This document shows positions 52,172-61,266 of a DNA stretch of 64,000 nucleotides, one piece after another. A program made the translations under genes and the position numbers. Origin of the DNA: Nitrospira sp. (GTDB taxonomy: Bacteria > Nitrospirota > Nitrospiria > Nitrospirales > Nitrospiraceae); NCBI GenBank assembly GCA_037045225.1, contig JBAOHZ010000009.1, positions 1,426,001 through 1,490,000 on the forward strand. Direction: 5' to 3'. Each line of letters starts with the position of its first letter. The stretch's first letter is position 1. The notes under the pieces were generated by a model that was given only the letters and a program-made list of their open reading frames with translations, ran no database searches and was not told the DNA's origin.

Positions 52172-53337
52172 GCCGCCACCGTGACGGTCAAGCGATCCCA
52201 CCCATTCCAGAGAAATCCGCCCGGATTCCACGGACTCGTCACCGGTTGCTCCTCTCCTTGCGCATCCCTGGCGCGGCAGAGAATGGCGGTAGGCCCCAGG
52301 GCGCGAGCCTGCCACACGAATTGCCATTGCCGCCAGGCGTAGGGCTGCTCCTCTCCCAGCAGGCGTGCCGTCTCCCAGGTACGGCCGTCGTCGCAGGACA
52401 CCTCGACGTTGGCCACCGCCGCCTCACCGGCCCATGCGACTCCCCGGATCGTCACCGGACCGGGCCTCACCGTCTCGCCCTCCGCCGGTGCGGCGATGAG
52501 CGATTTCACGAGCATTCGTTCCACGGGCACCATCGCACTTCCCGGCAGCCCGGATGACAGCCGAACGGCCGTTTCCGGAATGCGATAGGCTTGCTGCATG
52601 TAATAACCAGGCGTTTCATCCGCTCGAACCGTAATCTCGGTCAGCCACTTCATGCAGGATTCCGCCATCCAACCGGGAGTGATCACTCGCAACGGCGCAC
52701 CATGCAGCAACGGCAGCGGCCGCCCATTCATTTCATACGCCAAGAGCGTGTCGGGATGAAGCGCCTTGGCCAGGGGAATACTTCGTGTAAACAGCGGCAC
52801 CGTGGCCAGCACCGGTCGATCCGCCCCTTGCAACTGCACGTGCAGTCCTTGAAGTTTCACTCCGGCTCGCTGCAACACATCACGCAGACGTACCCCGGTC
52901 CATTGTGCGTTGCCGACCGCGCCGCGTTCCCACTGGACTCCCGGCACTTTGGGACGATGGTGTGCACGCCCGTTCCCGCTGCATTGGAGCACGGCCGTCA
53001 GGGTGGCGGCTTCAAATTGCTGGAGGTCTTTCAGGCTGAGCGTCAGCTCTTCTTTGACCAGTCCTTTGACCGTCAGTCGCCAGGCGTCGGGCTGTATCGA
53101 CTCGGCGGAAGGAGGGCCGAAATGACTGCGCACAAAAAACCGTTCGTTCGGTGTCAACCAGGAGGCAAATTCCCGGACAGGCGTTTCCGCATCGAAGGGC
53201 CGCGTGACCCGCACCGTGAGGGGACCGGACGCCTCGCCCGACCCGACTTCAACCGCCTGGCCCTTACCACCCAGAACCAACGCAGCCCCAGCCCCTTGCA
53301 ATAATGTGCGTAACAACGCGCGACGGGAAAGCTTCAT
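52168..53337 (-). CDS. SUOX-family molybdoenzyme (SorA-like)
   Basis: A 389-residue protein of the sulfite oxidase family. A Tat signal is visible as SRRALLRTLLQGAGAALVLGG. The molybdenum-ligating Cys is in LQCSGNGRAHHRP, followed by GAVGNAQWTGVRLRDVL and the TPGWMAESCMKWL region; the C-terminal dimerisation domain includes RGVAWAGEAAVANVEVS. Sulfite oxidation in the periplasm is the most likely reaction; other SUOX substrates are possible. Coupled to the diheme gene downstream. Confidence 0.88.
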   Translation of the reverse strand: MKLSRRALLRTLLQGAGAALVLGGKGQAVEVGSGEASGPLTVRVTRPFDAETPVREFASWLTPNERFFVRSHFGPPSAESIQPDAWRLTVKGLVKEELTLSLKDLQQFEAATLTAVLQCSGNGRAHHRPKVPGVQWERGAVGNAQWTGVRLRDVLQRAGVKLQGLHVQLQGADRPVLATVPLFTRSIPLAKALHPDTLLAYEMNGRPLPLLHGAPLRVITPGWMAESCMKWLTEITVRADETPGYYMQQAYRIPETAVRLSSGLPGSAMVPVERMLVKSLIAAPAEGETVRPGPVTIRGVAWAGEAAVANVEVSCDDGRTWETARLLGEEQPYAWRQWQFVWQARALGPTAILCRARDAQGEEQPVTSPWNPGGFLWNGWDRLTVTVAA

Positions 53338-53346
53338 AGGTAACCC

Positions 53347-53763
53347 TTACGTCGACGTCTCCACATGACTGTGTGGGTTCAGGTCAATGGCGATATTGAT
53401 CGGCAGGGCGAGGGATTGATGCACGGTGCAGCCGTGCGCCACCTTCAGCAGCCGGTCTCTCAGCTCCGGTGTCACTCGATGGGGCAGGCGAATAGCCAGC
53501 ATGATCTGCCCGACTCGATGCGGCGATTCCGCCATCGCCCATTCGGCCTCCACCTTCAGCCCTTCGCGTGAAATATCGTGCCGCGCACAGAACTGGCCGA
53601 CAAAATACCCGACGCAACTGGCGACGGAGCCGACAAACAATTCCACGGGACTCATCCCGGCATCGCCTCCCCCATCCTCAACCGGCTGATCCGTCACAAT
53701 CCTGTGCCGGTCGCTGAGGATGTCATAGCGCGTGCCCCCCTGGTACGCCACGCTCAGTTTCAT
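53347..53763 (-). CDS. OsmC family protein
   Basis: A 138-residue OsmC/YhfA-like protein. The peroxidatic and resolving Cys are in ELFVGSVASCVGYF and AHGCTVHQSL. It would reduce organic or lipid hydroperoxides, or in sulfur clusters handle sulfur species. ATG 53763 is chosen over the upstream ATG for its ribosome site (GGAGGAC). It lies nine bases upstream of the SUOX gene. Confidence 0.85.
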   Translation of the reverse strand: MKLSVAYQGGTRYDILSDRHRIVTDQPVEDGGGDAGMSPVELFVGSVASCVGYFVGQFCARHDISREGLKVEAEWAMAESPHRVGQIMLAIRLPHRVTPELRDRLLKVAHGCTVHQSLALPINIAIDLNPHSHVETST

Positions 53764-53861
53764 CTCGTCCTCCTCCGCTCGTATCGCACACGCCACCTCT
53801 CGGTATTCTTTGCCAATACGGATGCGTCACGAGATACGCATTCCAGGCGCGTTTCGCGCGT

Positions 53862-54707
53862 CTAATAGGGCACATCCGCCGGTTTTTCCCCCTTCGGCGA
53901 ATCATGGCCCTTCTCCTGAAAGTCCGGACGCGGTTGGGAGTTCACATACGCCGCCACATCATAGGCATCCTGATCAGACAGGGCCCACCCCCTGGTCCGC
54001 GGCATGTTTGATTTGATGAAGGAGGCGGCCACCGGCACTCGCGCCATTTCCGCCCCGACCGTATAGGACTGTGGTCCCCACAAAGGCGGCGCCGCCATCG
54101 TGCCCTGCCCATCAGCCCCGTGACAAAACGCGCAACGGGCAGTGAAGACTTTGCCCCCGTTGACCCCATCCGGCGGCTTGGGGGATTGAATCCTCGAGAT
54201 ACCGCGCCAGGCCATCCGGCTGCCGGGCGGGACATCCTTCGATAACCACTCGATATAGGCCACGATCGCTTGGAGCTTGTGACTCTCTTGCGGGATCGGC
54301 TTGCCGTTCAGGTTGCGCTCAAAACATTCATTGATACGGTCGGCCAACGTCACCACGCGACCGGTCCGGGCACGATATTCCGGATAGGCCCGCGCGAGAC
54401 CGACATAGGAGGACGAATTGGGATCGAGCCCCGCGTCCAAATGACAATTGGCGCAGGTAAGTCGATTCCCTACGTAGGGGGCGGCGAATTCCTGCGTACG
54501 GACGACGAGCTCATACCCCAGCCGGATCTGCTCCCCGCGCTGCCCGCCGGGGATGGAATCGGGCGAGGGGTGGCTGAAGAGGGCCTCCAACCCGTCAGGC
54601 CCAGCGTGATTCACCGCAGACTGTGCGCCGCTTCGGGTGTCCTTCGATTCGACGCAACCTGCGATGACTCCGACGATCACCATGGCACTCAACAATATGA
54701 CTCTCAT
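53862..54707 (-). CDS. diheme cytochrome c, TsdA-like
   Basis: A 281-residue lipoprotein (lipobox VIAGC). The first heme motif CANCH lies in the conserved PYVGNRLTCANCHLDAGLDP; a linker with RINECFERNLNGKPIP and AIVAYIEWLS follows; the second motif is CAFCH in FTARCAFCHGADGQG. This order is that of thiosulfate dehydrogenase TsdA, which joins two thiosulfates to tetrathionate. The presence of the TsdA active-site Cys cannot be confirmed by eye. ATG 54707 gives the better signal peptide. Confidence 0.75.
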   Translation of the reverse strand: MRVILLSAMVIVGVIAGCVESKDTRSGAQSAVNHAGPDGLEALFSHPSPDSIPGGQRGEQIRLGYELVVRTQEFAAPYVGNRLTCANCHLDAGLDPNSSSYVGLARAYPEYRARTGRVVTLADRINECFERNLNGKPIPQESHKLQAIVAYIEWLSKDVPPGSRMAWRGISRIQSPKPPDGVNGGKVFTARCAFCHGADGQGTMAAPPLWGPQSYTVGAEMARVPVAASFIKSNMPRTRGWALSDQDAYDVAAYVNSQPRPDFQEKGHDSPKGEKPADVPY

Positions 54708-55097
54708 ACTCAGATGGTCACGCAAACTACATACCACACCGACATCAAATCGTCGAAAAGAATTGGCTTTTGGACTGCATGACAGAAGCGTGTAGGCCTC
54801 TACACTTGGCGAGAAAGGCTACAGTCCACTCGGCTCTCTGCGGCATCGTGCTACAGCGAACGCTGCAGACAGATCCTCCTAGAACTGTAGGATTAGGGCC
54901 AGATTGAGTGGAAAGGATTCAGAATATTAAACGTATGCTTCTGAGGCGCCATCAGCCTTGGACGACGAGCAGCCAGGGGACCCGAGACCGGCGTCGCGCG
55001 CGGATGACATCGCTCTCAGGCGCCCCGGTCCGAATGTACCGAATCACGTCCCGCTCCGCGCTTGCCGTCGACAAAGGCGCAGACGGCGCACAAGGGT
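54708..55097. other. intergenic region between sulfur-gene units
   Basis: About 390 bases without a convincing gene. Left part is AT-richer and probably contains the promoter for the TsdA-like gene. A - strand stretch at 54952-55090 looks partly coding (RDVIRYIRTGAPESDVI) but lacks a start. Confidence 0.4.
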
Positions 55098-55658
55098 TTA
55101 GTTCTGCCGGACATCGGGCCGGGGGTCCTGAACAAAACCATTGCGGTTCGGCATACGGATTTCCGGGAGGGCCCGCGCATCCACCACAAACTCTTCGGCA
55201 ATAATTCCATTCTGATACAGCAGCCAGGCCACCACCGAGTACACCTCGTCCGGCAAGAGGCTTTGCGGCGCGGACAAGGGCATGGCGCGATGCACATAGT
55301 CGTACAACGTCGTGGCATAGGGCCAATAACTGCCGATGGTTTTCACCGGCTTCGGGTCGCGCAACGTGCCGATGCCTCCGACCAGGCGGTCCATCGGGCC
55401 TTCCTGACCGGTCGGCCCATGACAGGAGGCACACTGAGCGGCAAAGATCGCCGCCCCCTGCTTGGCGGTGCCACGACCACTCGGTAACCCCTCCCCCGTC
55501 GGCGCAATATCGATGTTCCACGGCTGAATGTCCCGGTCCGTAGCGGCCCGACCCCACTCAGGGGCATGGGTCGATTCGCTGCGATCCGCCGCGTCACTGT
55601 TCCAGATCCCTTGCGCACTCAGAATGGTCAGCACCCCCGCGATCAAGACGTTACGCAT
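55098..55658 (-). CDS. cytochrome c, SoxD-like
   Basis: A 186-residue exported cytochrome c: signal peptide ends near SDAAD, heme motif CASCH at about residue 78, and the C-terminal part has YDYVHRAMPLSAPQSLLPDEVYSVVAWLLYQN, a signature of the SoxD/SorB-like cytochrome partner of SoxC. It starts within the end of the SoxC-like gene (14-base overlap), so the two are coupled. It would pass electrons from the molybdoenzyme to cytochromes. Confidence 0.85.
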   Translation of the reverse strand: MRNVLIAGVLTILSAQGIWNSDAADRSESTHAPEWGRAATDRDIQPWNIDIAPTGEGLPSGRGTAKQGAAIFAAQCASCHGPTGQEGPMDRLVGGIGTLRDPKPVKTIGSYWPYATTLYDYVHRAMPLSAPQSLLPDEVYSVVAWLLYQNGIIAEEFVVDARALPEIRMPNRNGFVQDPRPDVRQN

Positions 55659-56925
55659 GGACATTGGTCACCTGCCCGTCCGCCGCAATCTGCCAACTCT
55701 GAATCGCATTGTAGTGGTAGACAGAGTTCACTCCGCGCACCGCAATTAATTCCATCCGGCTGGGTTGCCGATAGCCGGTTTCATCACGACAGCGACTCTG
55801 CACAATCGCCTCGTGGCCGTTCCATCTCCATGGTAAACGGAATCGGGTATGGCATTTCGGAAGGATCGGGTCTTGCAGAACCGCCTCCTGCCAGGAGCGG
55901 CCCCCATCGGTACTCACCTCCACCTGCGCGACACGGCCTCGACCGCTCCAGGCCAACCCGCTGATCTCGATCGATCCGGGGTGTATTCGCTGCCCGCCGG
56001 ACGGTGACGTGATCACCGATTTCGCCTCCATGACCATCGTGAATTGTCGCGCCGTGCCATCCGGCATCAGATCCGTATATTGCGACGTTTCTTCGCGAGT
56101 CATGAAGGGCGCGGTGCCAAGCTTGAGCCGTCTGAGCCATTTGATGCAGGTATTCCCTTCCCAGCCGGGCACAAGCAAACGTAAGGGATAGCCCTGTTCA
56201 GGGCGGAGCGGTTCTCCATTTTGCGCATAACAAAGCAGCGCTTCCTCCAGGAGCGGCGCCAGTGGAAGACTACGAGTCATGGCCGCCGCATCGCCGCCTT
56301 CAGCCAAGACCCAGGACGCGTCGGGGTTGACCCCAAGTGCTCCGAGCACGGTCTTCAAGGCCACGCCCGTCCATTCACTGGTACTCGTCAGGCCATGGGT
56401 TTGTTGCACCGTCTGTCCGGTCGGTGCCCGCCATTCGATCGCGGAATTGCCCGAACATTCGATAAATGCCAGCCGTGAGACGGAAGGGAATCGCTGTAAT
56501 TCGTCGAGCGTGAAGACCCATGGCCGTTCTACCAACCCATGAATCATAAGCCGGTGGGCCGTCGGATGAATGACCGGTACCCCGTTGTGATGCCGTTCGA
56601 AATGCAAGGCTGATGGGGTGAGCATGCCGTGCGACGCTTGCAGGGGCGTCAAAGACGCCCACCACGAACGCGGGACGCGGACAGCCTGCTCAAACGGTGA
56701 GCGTTGCCCATAGGCCGTGGGAGCGGCCCCGGGCACTCGAGTGGCATCATCCGGCACAGCCGGAACGACCACCTCGGCGGATTGCGCAGCCGTCCGCATC
56801 ATCATCGCGCCGACCATCCCGACGGTACCGGCAAGAAGACTCCGGCGATTGATCGACAGCGTCTCGTGCGTCTCGGCTGGGGCAGGAGGGTTGTTCGGCT
56901 TGTTCGGTTGTCCAGACTTCGCCAT
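55651..56925 (-). CDS. soxC: SUOX-family molybdoenzyme, SoxC-like
   Basis: A 424-residue protein of the SoxC (sulfane dehydrogenase) branch. A Tat signal (INRRSLLAGTVGMVGAMMM) leads to the molybdenum Cys in FIECSGNSAIEW, the LTSTSEWTGVALKTVLGALG segment and PGWEGNTCIKWLRRLKLG. The gene pair with the SoxD-like cytochrome argues for sulfane or sulfite oxidation in the periplasm. No soxXYZAB genes are in the window. GGAGACATCC before ATG 56925 sets the start. Confidence 0.85.
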   Translation of the reverse strand: MAKSGQPNKPNNPPAPAETHETLSINRRSLLAGTVGMVGAMMMRTAAQSAEVVVPAVPDDATRVPGAAPTAYGQRSPFEQAVRVPRSWWASLTPLQASHGMLTPSALHFERHHNGVPVIHPTAHRLMIHGLVERPWVFTLDELQRFPSVSRLAFIECSGNSAIEWRAPTGQTVQQTHGLTSTSEWTGVALKTVLGALGVNPDASWVLAEGGDAAAMTRSLPLAPLLEEALLCYAQNGEPLRPEQGYPLRLLVPGWEGNTCIKWLRRLKLGTAPFMTREETSQYTDLMPDGTARQFTMVMEAKSVITSPSGGQRIHPGSIEISGLAWSGRGRVAQVEVSTDGGRSWQEAVLQDPILPKCHTRFRLPWRWNGHEAIVQSRCRDETGYRQPSRMELIAVRGVNSVYHYNAIQSWQIAADGQVTNVHA

Positions 56926-57047
56926 GGATGTCTCCTTGAACCGGTGGCGAACAATCAATCCGTCGCAATGTTCACTCGACATGGTCCGCCGCCGCGGAGG
57001 TCGCCAATCCGCCACGACACACAGATCCTTACGATGACGCCCGACGG

Positions 57048-57629
57048 TCACTCCGGCATCGGAATCGAGATCAGCACCGCGCCGAGCACATCCCGAAGTT
57101 TATAATCCCGCTTCGGGCTACGGGCATCGGCGTTGTGACAACTCACGCAGACAGACGAGACCGCCAAATCCGCATACACGGCCTGGAAGTATCGCGCACC
57201 TCCCTCCGTGACCGGGCCCTTATACGGCTGGTCGGGATGTGCCATGACCGCCTCCAGCGCCTTGCGCTCGAAGTCGCTGCGAGGCCCGTTTTGTTTGCTG
57301 ATCGGATTCAGACTGATCAATCGATATCGTACGGAACTTCCCGTCAACGTGGCCAGGCTCGATGCTTCTTGAAAGAATTGGACCGGAAGCGGAAGGGCAC
57401 TGATTTCACGCCATTTCTCCGACGCTTCGATCACACCTCTCCGCTGCATCCGCTCTACGACGTGGACGGTATAAAACGTCCGGTCTGCCTCCAGCACCGA
57501 ATGGAGATAGTCCACCACAGCTTCCAGCGGGACGCTGCCCGCCGATGGCGCCTCGGCCGACACGGTCCCCCACATTCCGAACAAAGCCAGCGCAACCCCC
57601 ACTCCGGCGAGCCCCTTCTTGATCGACAT
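57048..57629 (-). CDS. DUF3365 (Tll0287-like) heme protein
   Basis: A 193-residue exported protein with signal peptide (VSAEAP) and one c-heme motif CVSCH near the C-terminus, set in YADLAVSSVCVSCHNADARSPKRDYKLRDVLGAVLISIP, the DUF3365 signature. These PAS-like heme domains act as sensors or small redox proteins. It lies 120 bp upstream of soxC on the same strand. GAAGGAGG before ATG 57629. Confidence 0.85.
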   Translation of the reverse strand: MSIKKGLAGVGVALALFGMWGTVSAEAPSAGSVPLEAVVDYLHSVLEADRTFYTVHVVERMQRRGVIEASEKWREISALPLPVQFFQEASSLATLTGSSVRYRLISLNPISKQNGPRSDFERKALEAVMAHPDQPYKGPVTEGGARYFQAVYADLAVSSVCVSCHNADARSPKRDYKLRDVLGAVLISIPMPE

Positions 57630-57817
57630 GATAGCCCTCCTTCGAGACGGCCTCTCCGGCCCGGAGACCTATACAGGATGAAATCTGCCGACTTCCCCTC
57701 CGCCCCTCGTTCGAAACAGGGAGAACTCCTTCTTGAGGATCGGATTCGAGGCTCGCGGGTCGCCCCTTCAAGCCACCGGTGGATGCCGATCCTCGACAGA
57801 ATTCCCCTCATCGAGCC

Positions 57818-58168
57818 TCACGATTGAAGGGAGCGGATATACGCGATCAAGTCGGCCAGCTGAGCCTCTTCGAACGCACCCGCATACCCGACCATGGCCG
57901 TACCGGGCCGCCCCTCCAGGATAATCTTGCGCAGTTGTACATCGGTCTTCGCTTGAGCCGCCTTGGCAGTGAGATTGGCGGGCGGGGGAGTCAGATACGC
58001 CGCCATGTCGCTGTCGCCCTTGCCCGTCGGTCCGTGGCAGTTCTGACAACTCTCGAGATATAACTTCTGACCTGCCTGAGGATTCCCCTTTTCGGATGCG
58101 GCCAGGCTGATTGGAATCCCCCCCAGCACGATCAGCATCGTGAGGCTCACCTTCACTATTGTTTGCAT
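57818..58168 (-). CDS. monoheme cytochrome c
   Basis: A 116-residue exported cytochrome c (signal peptide ends SLAAS). Heme motif CQNCH at about residue 46; distal Met in GTAMVGYAGAF; C-terminal helix ADLIAYIRSL. It lies 51 bp downstream of the cytochrome b-c gene and may be its acceptor. Confidence 0.88.
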   Translation of the reverse strand: MQTIVKVSLTMLIVLGGIPISLAASEKGNPQAGQKLYLESCQNCHGPTGKGDSDMAAYLTPPPANLTAKAAQAKTDVQLRKIILEGRPGTAMVGYAGAFEEAQLADLIAYIRSLQS

Positions 58169-58218
58169 AATGCTTCTCCCTATTCGGATGTCCAGGAACA
58201 GACGCATCGACTCACGCC

Positions 58219-59543
58219 TTACGTGGCGCGCTTCAAACTCAACATGTAACTGGTCAGGTCATTGAGCTGTTGATCCGTGAGCGGGAACTTCGGCATGAAC
58301 GATCCCGGCGACACGGACTGCGGATCGCGAAAATGCTTCAGATGCCAGGCTCGGTCCGGTCTCGTGTCCCCGATCGTGGACAGGTCCGGAGCGACGGCAC
58401 CCCCTTCTCCATGAATGCGATGACAGCCGACACAACCCAACTGAGCATAGATCGCTCGACCTTGTACGACGGCGGGATCGGTCCTCGGCACGGCATAGAG
58501 GTTCTTCATCGAGATACCCAGGAGACCGAACACGACCAGCAGAAATAACAGTCCGCTACCCAGAGCAACCGGTCGCCGAATGGGATTGCGCACGGAATTG
58601 CGATCGATGAACGGCCAACACAACATGATCAGGATTACGCAGAGAGGCAGGACCCAGGTCGCAAGCGGCTCCAGCGGTCCATGCACGTATTTCAGGAGTT
58701 CATAATAGAAGAGGAAATACCATTCTGGTACCGGCACGAAGCTCGTATCGGACGGATTGGCTTTATCCGTCAGAGGCAAGGGAATGCTGAACGCCAGCGC
58801 GGCGACGATAAGAAACACCGCAGCAATCACAACTGCATCCATGTAGACCTGGCGCGGCGCGAAGGTCTTACTGCCGAGCGACGCCCGATCGTCTGTCCAC
58901 GGTCCGGCCGGCCCGACTCGCCGCAGCACGAACAGATGCAGGGCGATCCCGCCGATCAGAATCGCCGGAAGGAATAACACGTGAATCGCGAAGAACCGTG
59001 AGAGCGTCAACGCGCCCAGGATTTCACCCCCGCGCAGGACACGCGACACAAAATCGCCGATGAGCGGAACGGTACCCGCCATATTGATGCCGATCTGCGT
59101 CGCCCAATAGGCGGTTTGATCCCACGGCAATAAGTAGCCGGTAAACGCAAAGGTCATGACGACGAGGAACAGCACCACCCCGACCATCCACATCACTTCG
59201 CGTGGCGTTTTATAGGCGCCGTAGAGAAACGTCTGAAGCATGTGGAGCCCGATCGCCACTACCATCGTCGACGCGCCCCAATGGTGAAGTCCTCGCACAA
59301 ACCAGCCAAACGTGATCTCGGTTTCAATGAATCTGATGCTGTCGTAGGCGTGGTCGGGCGTCGGCGCGTAATACAGCGCGAGGAACATGCCGGTGGCGGC
59401 TTGAGGACGAACAGAAACAACGTCACGGAGCCGAACACGTAAATCCAGCTGGCGCCACCGGGAATCGGCTCATCGAGCAAGGTGCGCTGAACCGGTTTCA
59501 GGTTCAAACGACGGTCGAGCCAATCATACAGCCGTGACGACAT
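58219..59543 (-). pseudogene. cytochrome b/c1-fusion with one-base frameshift
   Basis: The N-terminal part (59543 down to about 59405) reads MSSRLYDWLDRRLNLKPV and IYVFGSVTLFLFVL, then runs on as KPPPACS instead of QAATGMFLALYYAP, which is in the next frame. Adding one base near 59403 restores one frame of about 440 residues. The rest carries the b-heme His pairs (GLHHWGAS, AIGLHML, FAIHVLF, IALHLFV), the PEWYFL Qo motif and a C-terminal c-heme CVGCH. It would be the membrane core of the quinol-cytochrome c oxidoreductase. Whether the lesion is real is unknown. Confidence 0.75.
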
Positions 59544-59561
59544 AGTCCTCGTGGGGGTGGG

Positions 59562-60114
59562 CTACAACTCCACACTCTGTGGAAGGCCGGATTTGAAGTC
59601 TTGATACATCACGAGGAGCCGGCCACCCTCCACCTTTGCGGGCAGCCTATCCAACGGACGCGGGGCGGGACCGCCCAGCACGTGACCGTTCACGTCAAAC
59701 GAACTGCCGTGGCAAGGGCACAGAAACTTTTTTTCCGTCGTTGTCCCAGCGATACCCGCATCCCAAACGTGTGCAGATCGGCGAAAACACCGTCACATCA
59801 CCTTGCGGTTGCTTCACCGCCCACACCGCTTTGTGCGACGTGGCTTTCAGCCAGCCGTCGTGAACTGTCGTGACATCGTCCAATTGTGCGGGACGCCCGA
59901 CAGGCAAGGCATCGACAGGACCGACATCCACCCACGCCCGTCGGCGTCGCGTGAACGCCGGTGAAATCAGTGAACCCAGCAGCGGAATAGCCAATCCCAC
60001 GCCAACCACCGCGGCGGCGGCCACCGTCACCCAGTGAAAAAATGTCCGCCGCGACCCGACCGGTGTGGAAAACCCCGCCCCTTCACCCTCTTGCAATTCG
60101 TCCGGATCACTCAC
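59562..60114 (-). pseudogene. Rieske iron-sulfur protein with frameshift and altered box I
   Basis: GTG 60114 (GGAG upstream) opens a 183-residue protein: N-terminal membrane helix, then box I CTRLGC and box II CPCHGSSFD. The frame breaks at a run of seven A (- strand, 59730-59736); with six A the sequence continues KKFLCPCHG and ends at TAG 59562. Box I normally reads CTHLGC, and its His binds iron; here the codon is CGT (Arg). It stands next to the frameshifted cytochrome b gene, with 18 bp between. Confidence 0.75.
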
Positions 60115-60152
60115 GTTCGCACTCCATCGTCTCGCTTGCGCCCGGAGTGAAA

Positions 60153-60181
60153 GGAGGGGAGCGGCCCTGCGGCTCCCCTCC
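60153..60181 (-). terminator. hairpin between CBS gene and Rieske gene
   Basis: A 10-bp perfect stem, GGAGGGGAGC (60153-60162) with GCTCCCCTCC (60172-60181), nine-base loop. On the - strand it is followed by a short T run (TTT). It could end or attenuate transcription from the CBS gene into the bc-complex genes. Confidence 0.55.
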
Positions 60182-60215
60182 CCTCCTCCGAAATCCAAAC
60201 TGTGCAATCGGGCTC

Positions 60216-60659
60216 TTAGGACGCCGGGTTCTCGATATCCAGCCCTAACCCGACCCAGGCCCGAAGCAAATCATGGCGCGTCAAGGTATATTGAATAATC
60301 CCATCCTTCTCGACGGGAAGATTGAGCAACCGCTTGTCTTCCATGAGCTGCACGGCGTCATCGATCGATGTCTCGGCCGTGACCGTGATTCGATTCGTGA
60401 CCATGACCGCTTCCACCGTCAGCTGATTTAAGTCCTTGCCCGACTGGAGCGCTTTCAATAAATCGAACTCACTGATAAACCCGACATACTGACCGGCATC
60501 GTCGACCACAGGCGCACCTGGCGTGTGGGTCGTCAACAGATCCACAGCAACCCCCAGCGCATTTTGGTTTCGACGAACCCGCATCGTGTTGGTCCCTACG
60601 ATCTGCCCAACCGCCTTAAAACCACCCACAGGAACACCTGGTCTTGCTATCGTCGTCAT
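60216..60659 (-). CDS. two-CBS-domain protein
   Basis: A 147-residue Bateman-module protein, with signatures AVDLLTTHTPGAPVVDD, GFISEFDLLKALQSGKDLNQL and TLTRHDLLRAWV. It shares EFDLLKA-GKDL with the CBS protein at 19715. ATG 60659 is chosen because GGAGGGGGAGC lies before it. It heads the bc-complex genes but is separated by a hairpin, so it may regulate that region through adenine nucleotides. Confidence 0.83.
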   Translation of the reverse strand: MTTIARPGVPVGGFKAVGQIVGTNTMRVRRNQNALGVAVDLLTTHTPGAPVVDDAGQYVGFISEFDLLKALQSGKDLNQLTVEAVMVTNRITVTAETSIDDAVQLMEDKRLLNLPVEKDGIIQYTLTRHDLLRAWVGLGLDIENPAS

Positions 60660-60773
60660 CGTTCGCTCCCCCTCCGATACTCCAGTGACGGAATTGTCAC
60701 CGGCCCCACTTCCATACGCTGCCCTGTCCACTCCGCAGCCCAAACGTCCTCTCGCAATATCGCTCGTACCGGA

Positions 60774-60995
60774 TTAGGATTTCTTTCCCGACCTCTCCAT
60801 CGAACAGGTATTGATCCCCAACAGCGTCCATACCGGACAGAAGCCCAATGCGCCTGTGACCAGCGCAATCGTTCCCATCGTCAGCGCAATTCCCGTACCG
60901 ACCGGCGGAAGGCCTGCAAAGGCGCCGATGCCGATCAACAACACTCCGAGCACAATCCGGACCGGTCGTTCAATCCCGCCTACATTGCATGACAT
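60774..60995 (-). CDS. DUF2892 (YgaP-like) membrane protein
   Basis: A 73-residue protein with two membrane helices and the DUF2892 hallmark: NVGGIERPVRIVLGVLLIGIG then GFCPVWTLLGINTC. In other bacteria this domain sits with rhodanese in YgaP. The Cys residues (CNVGG, FCPVW, NTCSM) may take part in sulfur transfer or metal binding; this fits the sulfur context but is inferred. Confidence 0.85.
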   Translation of the reverse strand: MSCNVGGIERPVRIVLGVLLIGIGAFAGLPPVGTGIALTMGTIALVTGALGFCPVWTLLGINTCSMERSGKKS

Positions 60996-61266
60996 AATCT
61001 GCCCCCCCTCCCTGAGACGACGCTACCAGCTTCCAGCCATGAGCGTCCTGATTCAAAAAGTGTCGGCTCATCGTTCACTCGATGGGTATGAGTCACCACA
61101 TGGGGAAAGGATTCATCTTTTTCTCATTTTTTTCTCAATCCGCTCATCGCTCGCCTAGTGGGTATAAGTCATCGCATCGGAAATGGATTCAATTTATTCT
61201 CAACTGGTTGCTCTCGATTCTCCGATGCCCCCCTCCTGCCGACACCTGCAGACTGATCGCGGACCG

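Noticed and set aside
54952..55097. - strand frame reading RDVIRYIRTGAPESDVIRAR
   Set aside because: No start codon or partner; the long - frame spanning it is the complement frame of the SoxD-like gene.
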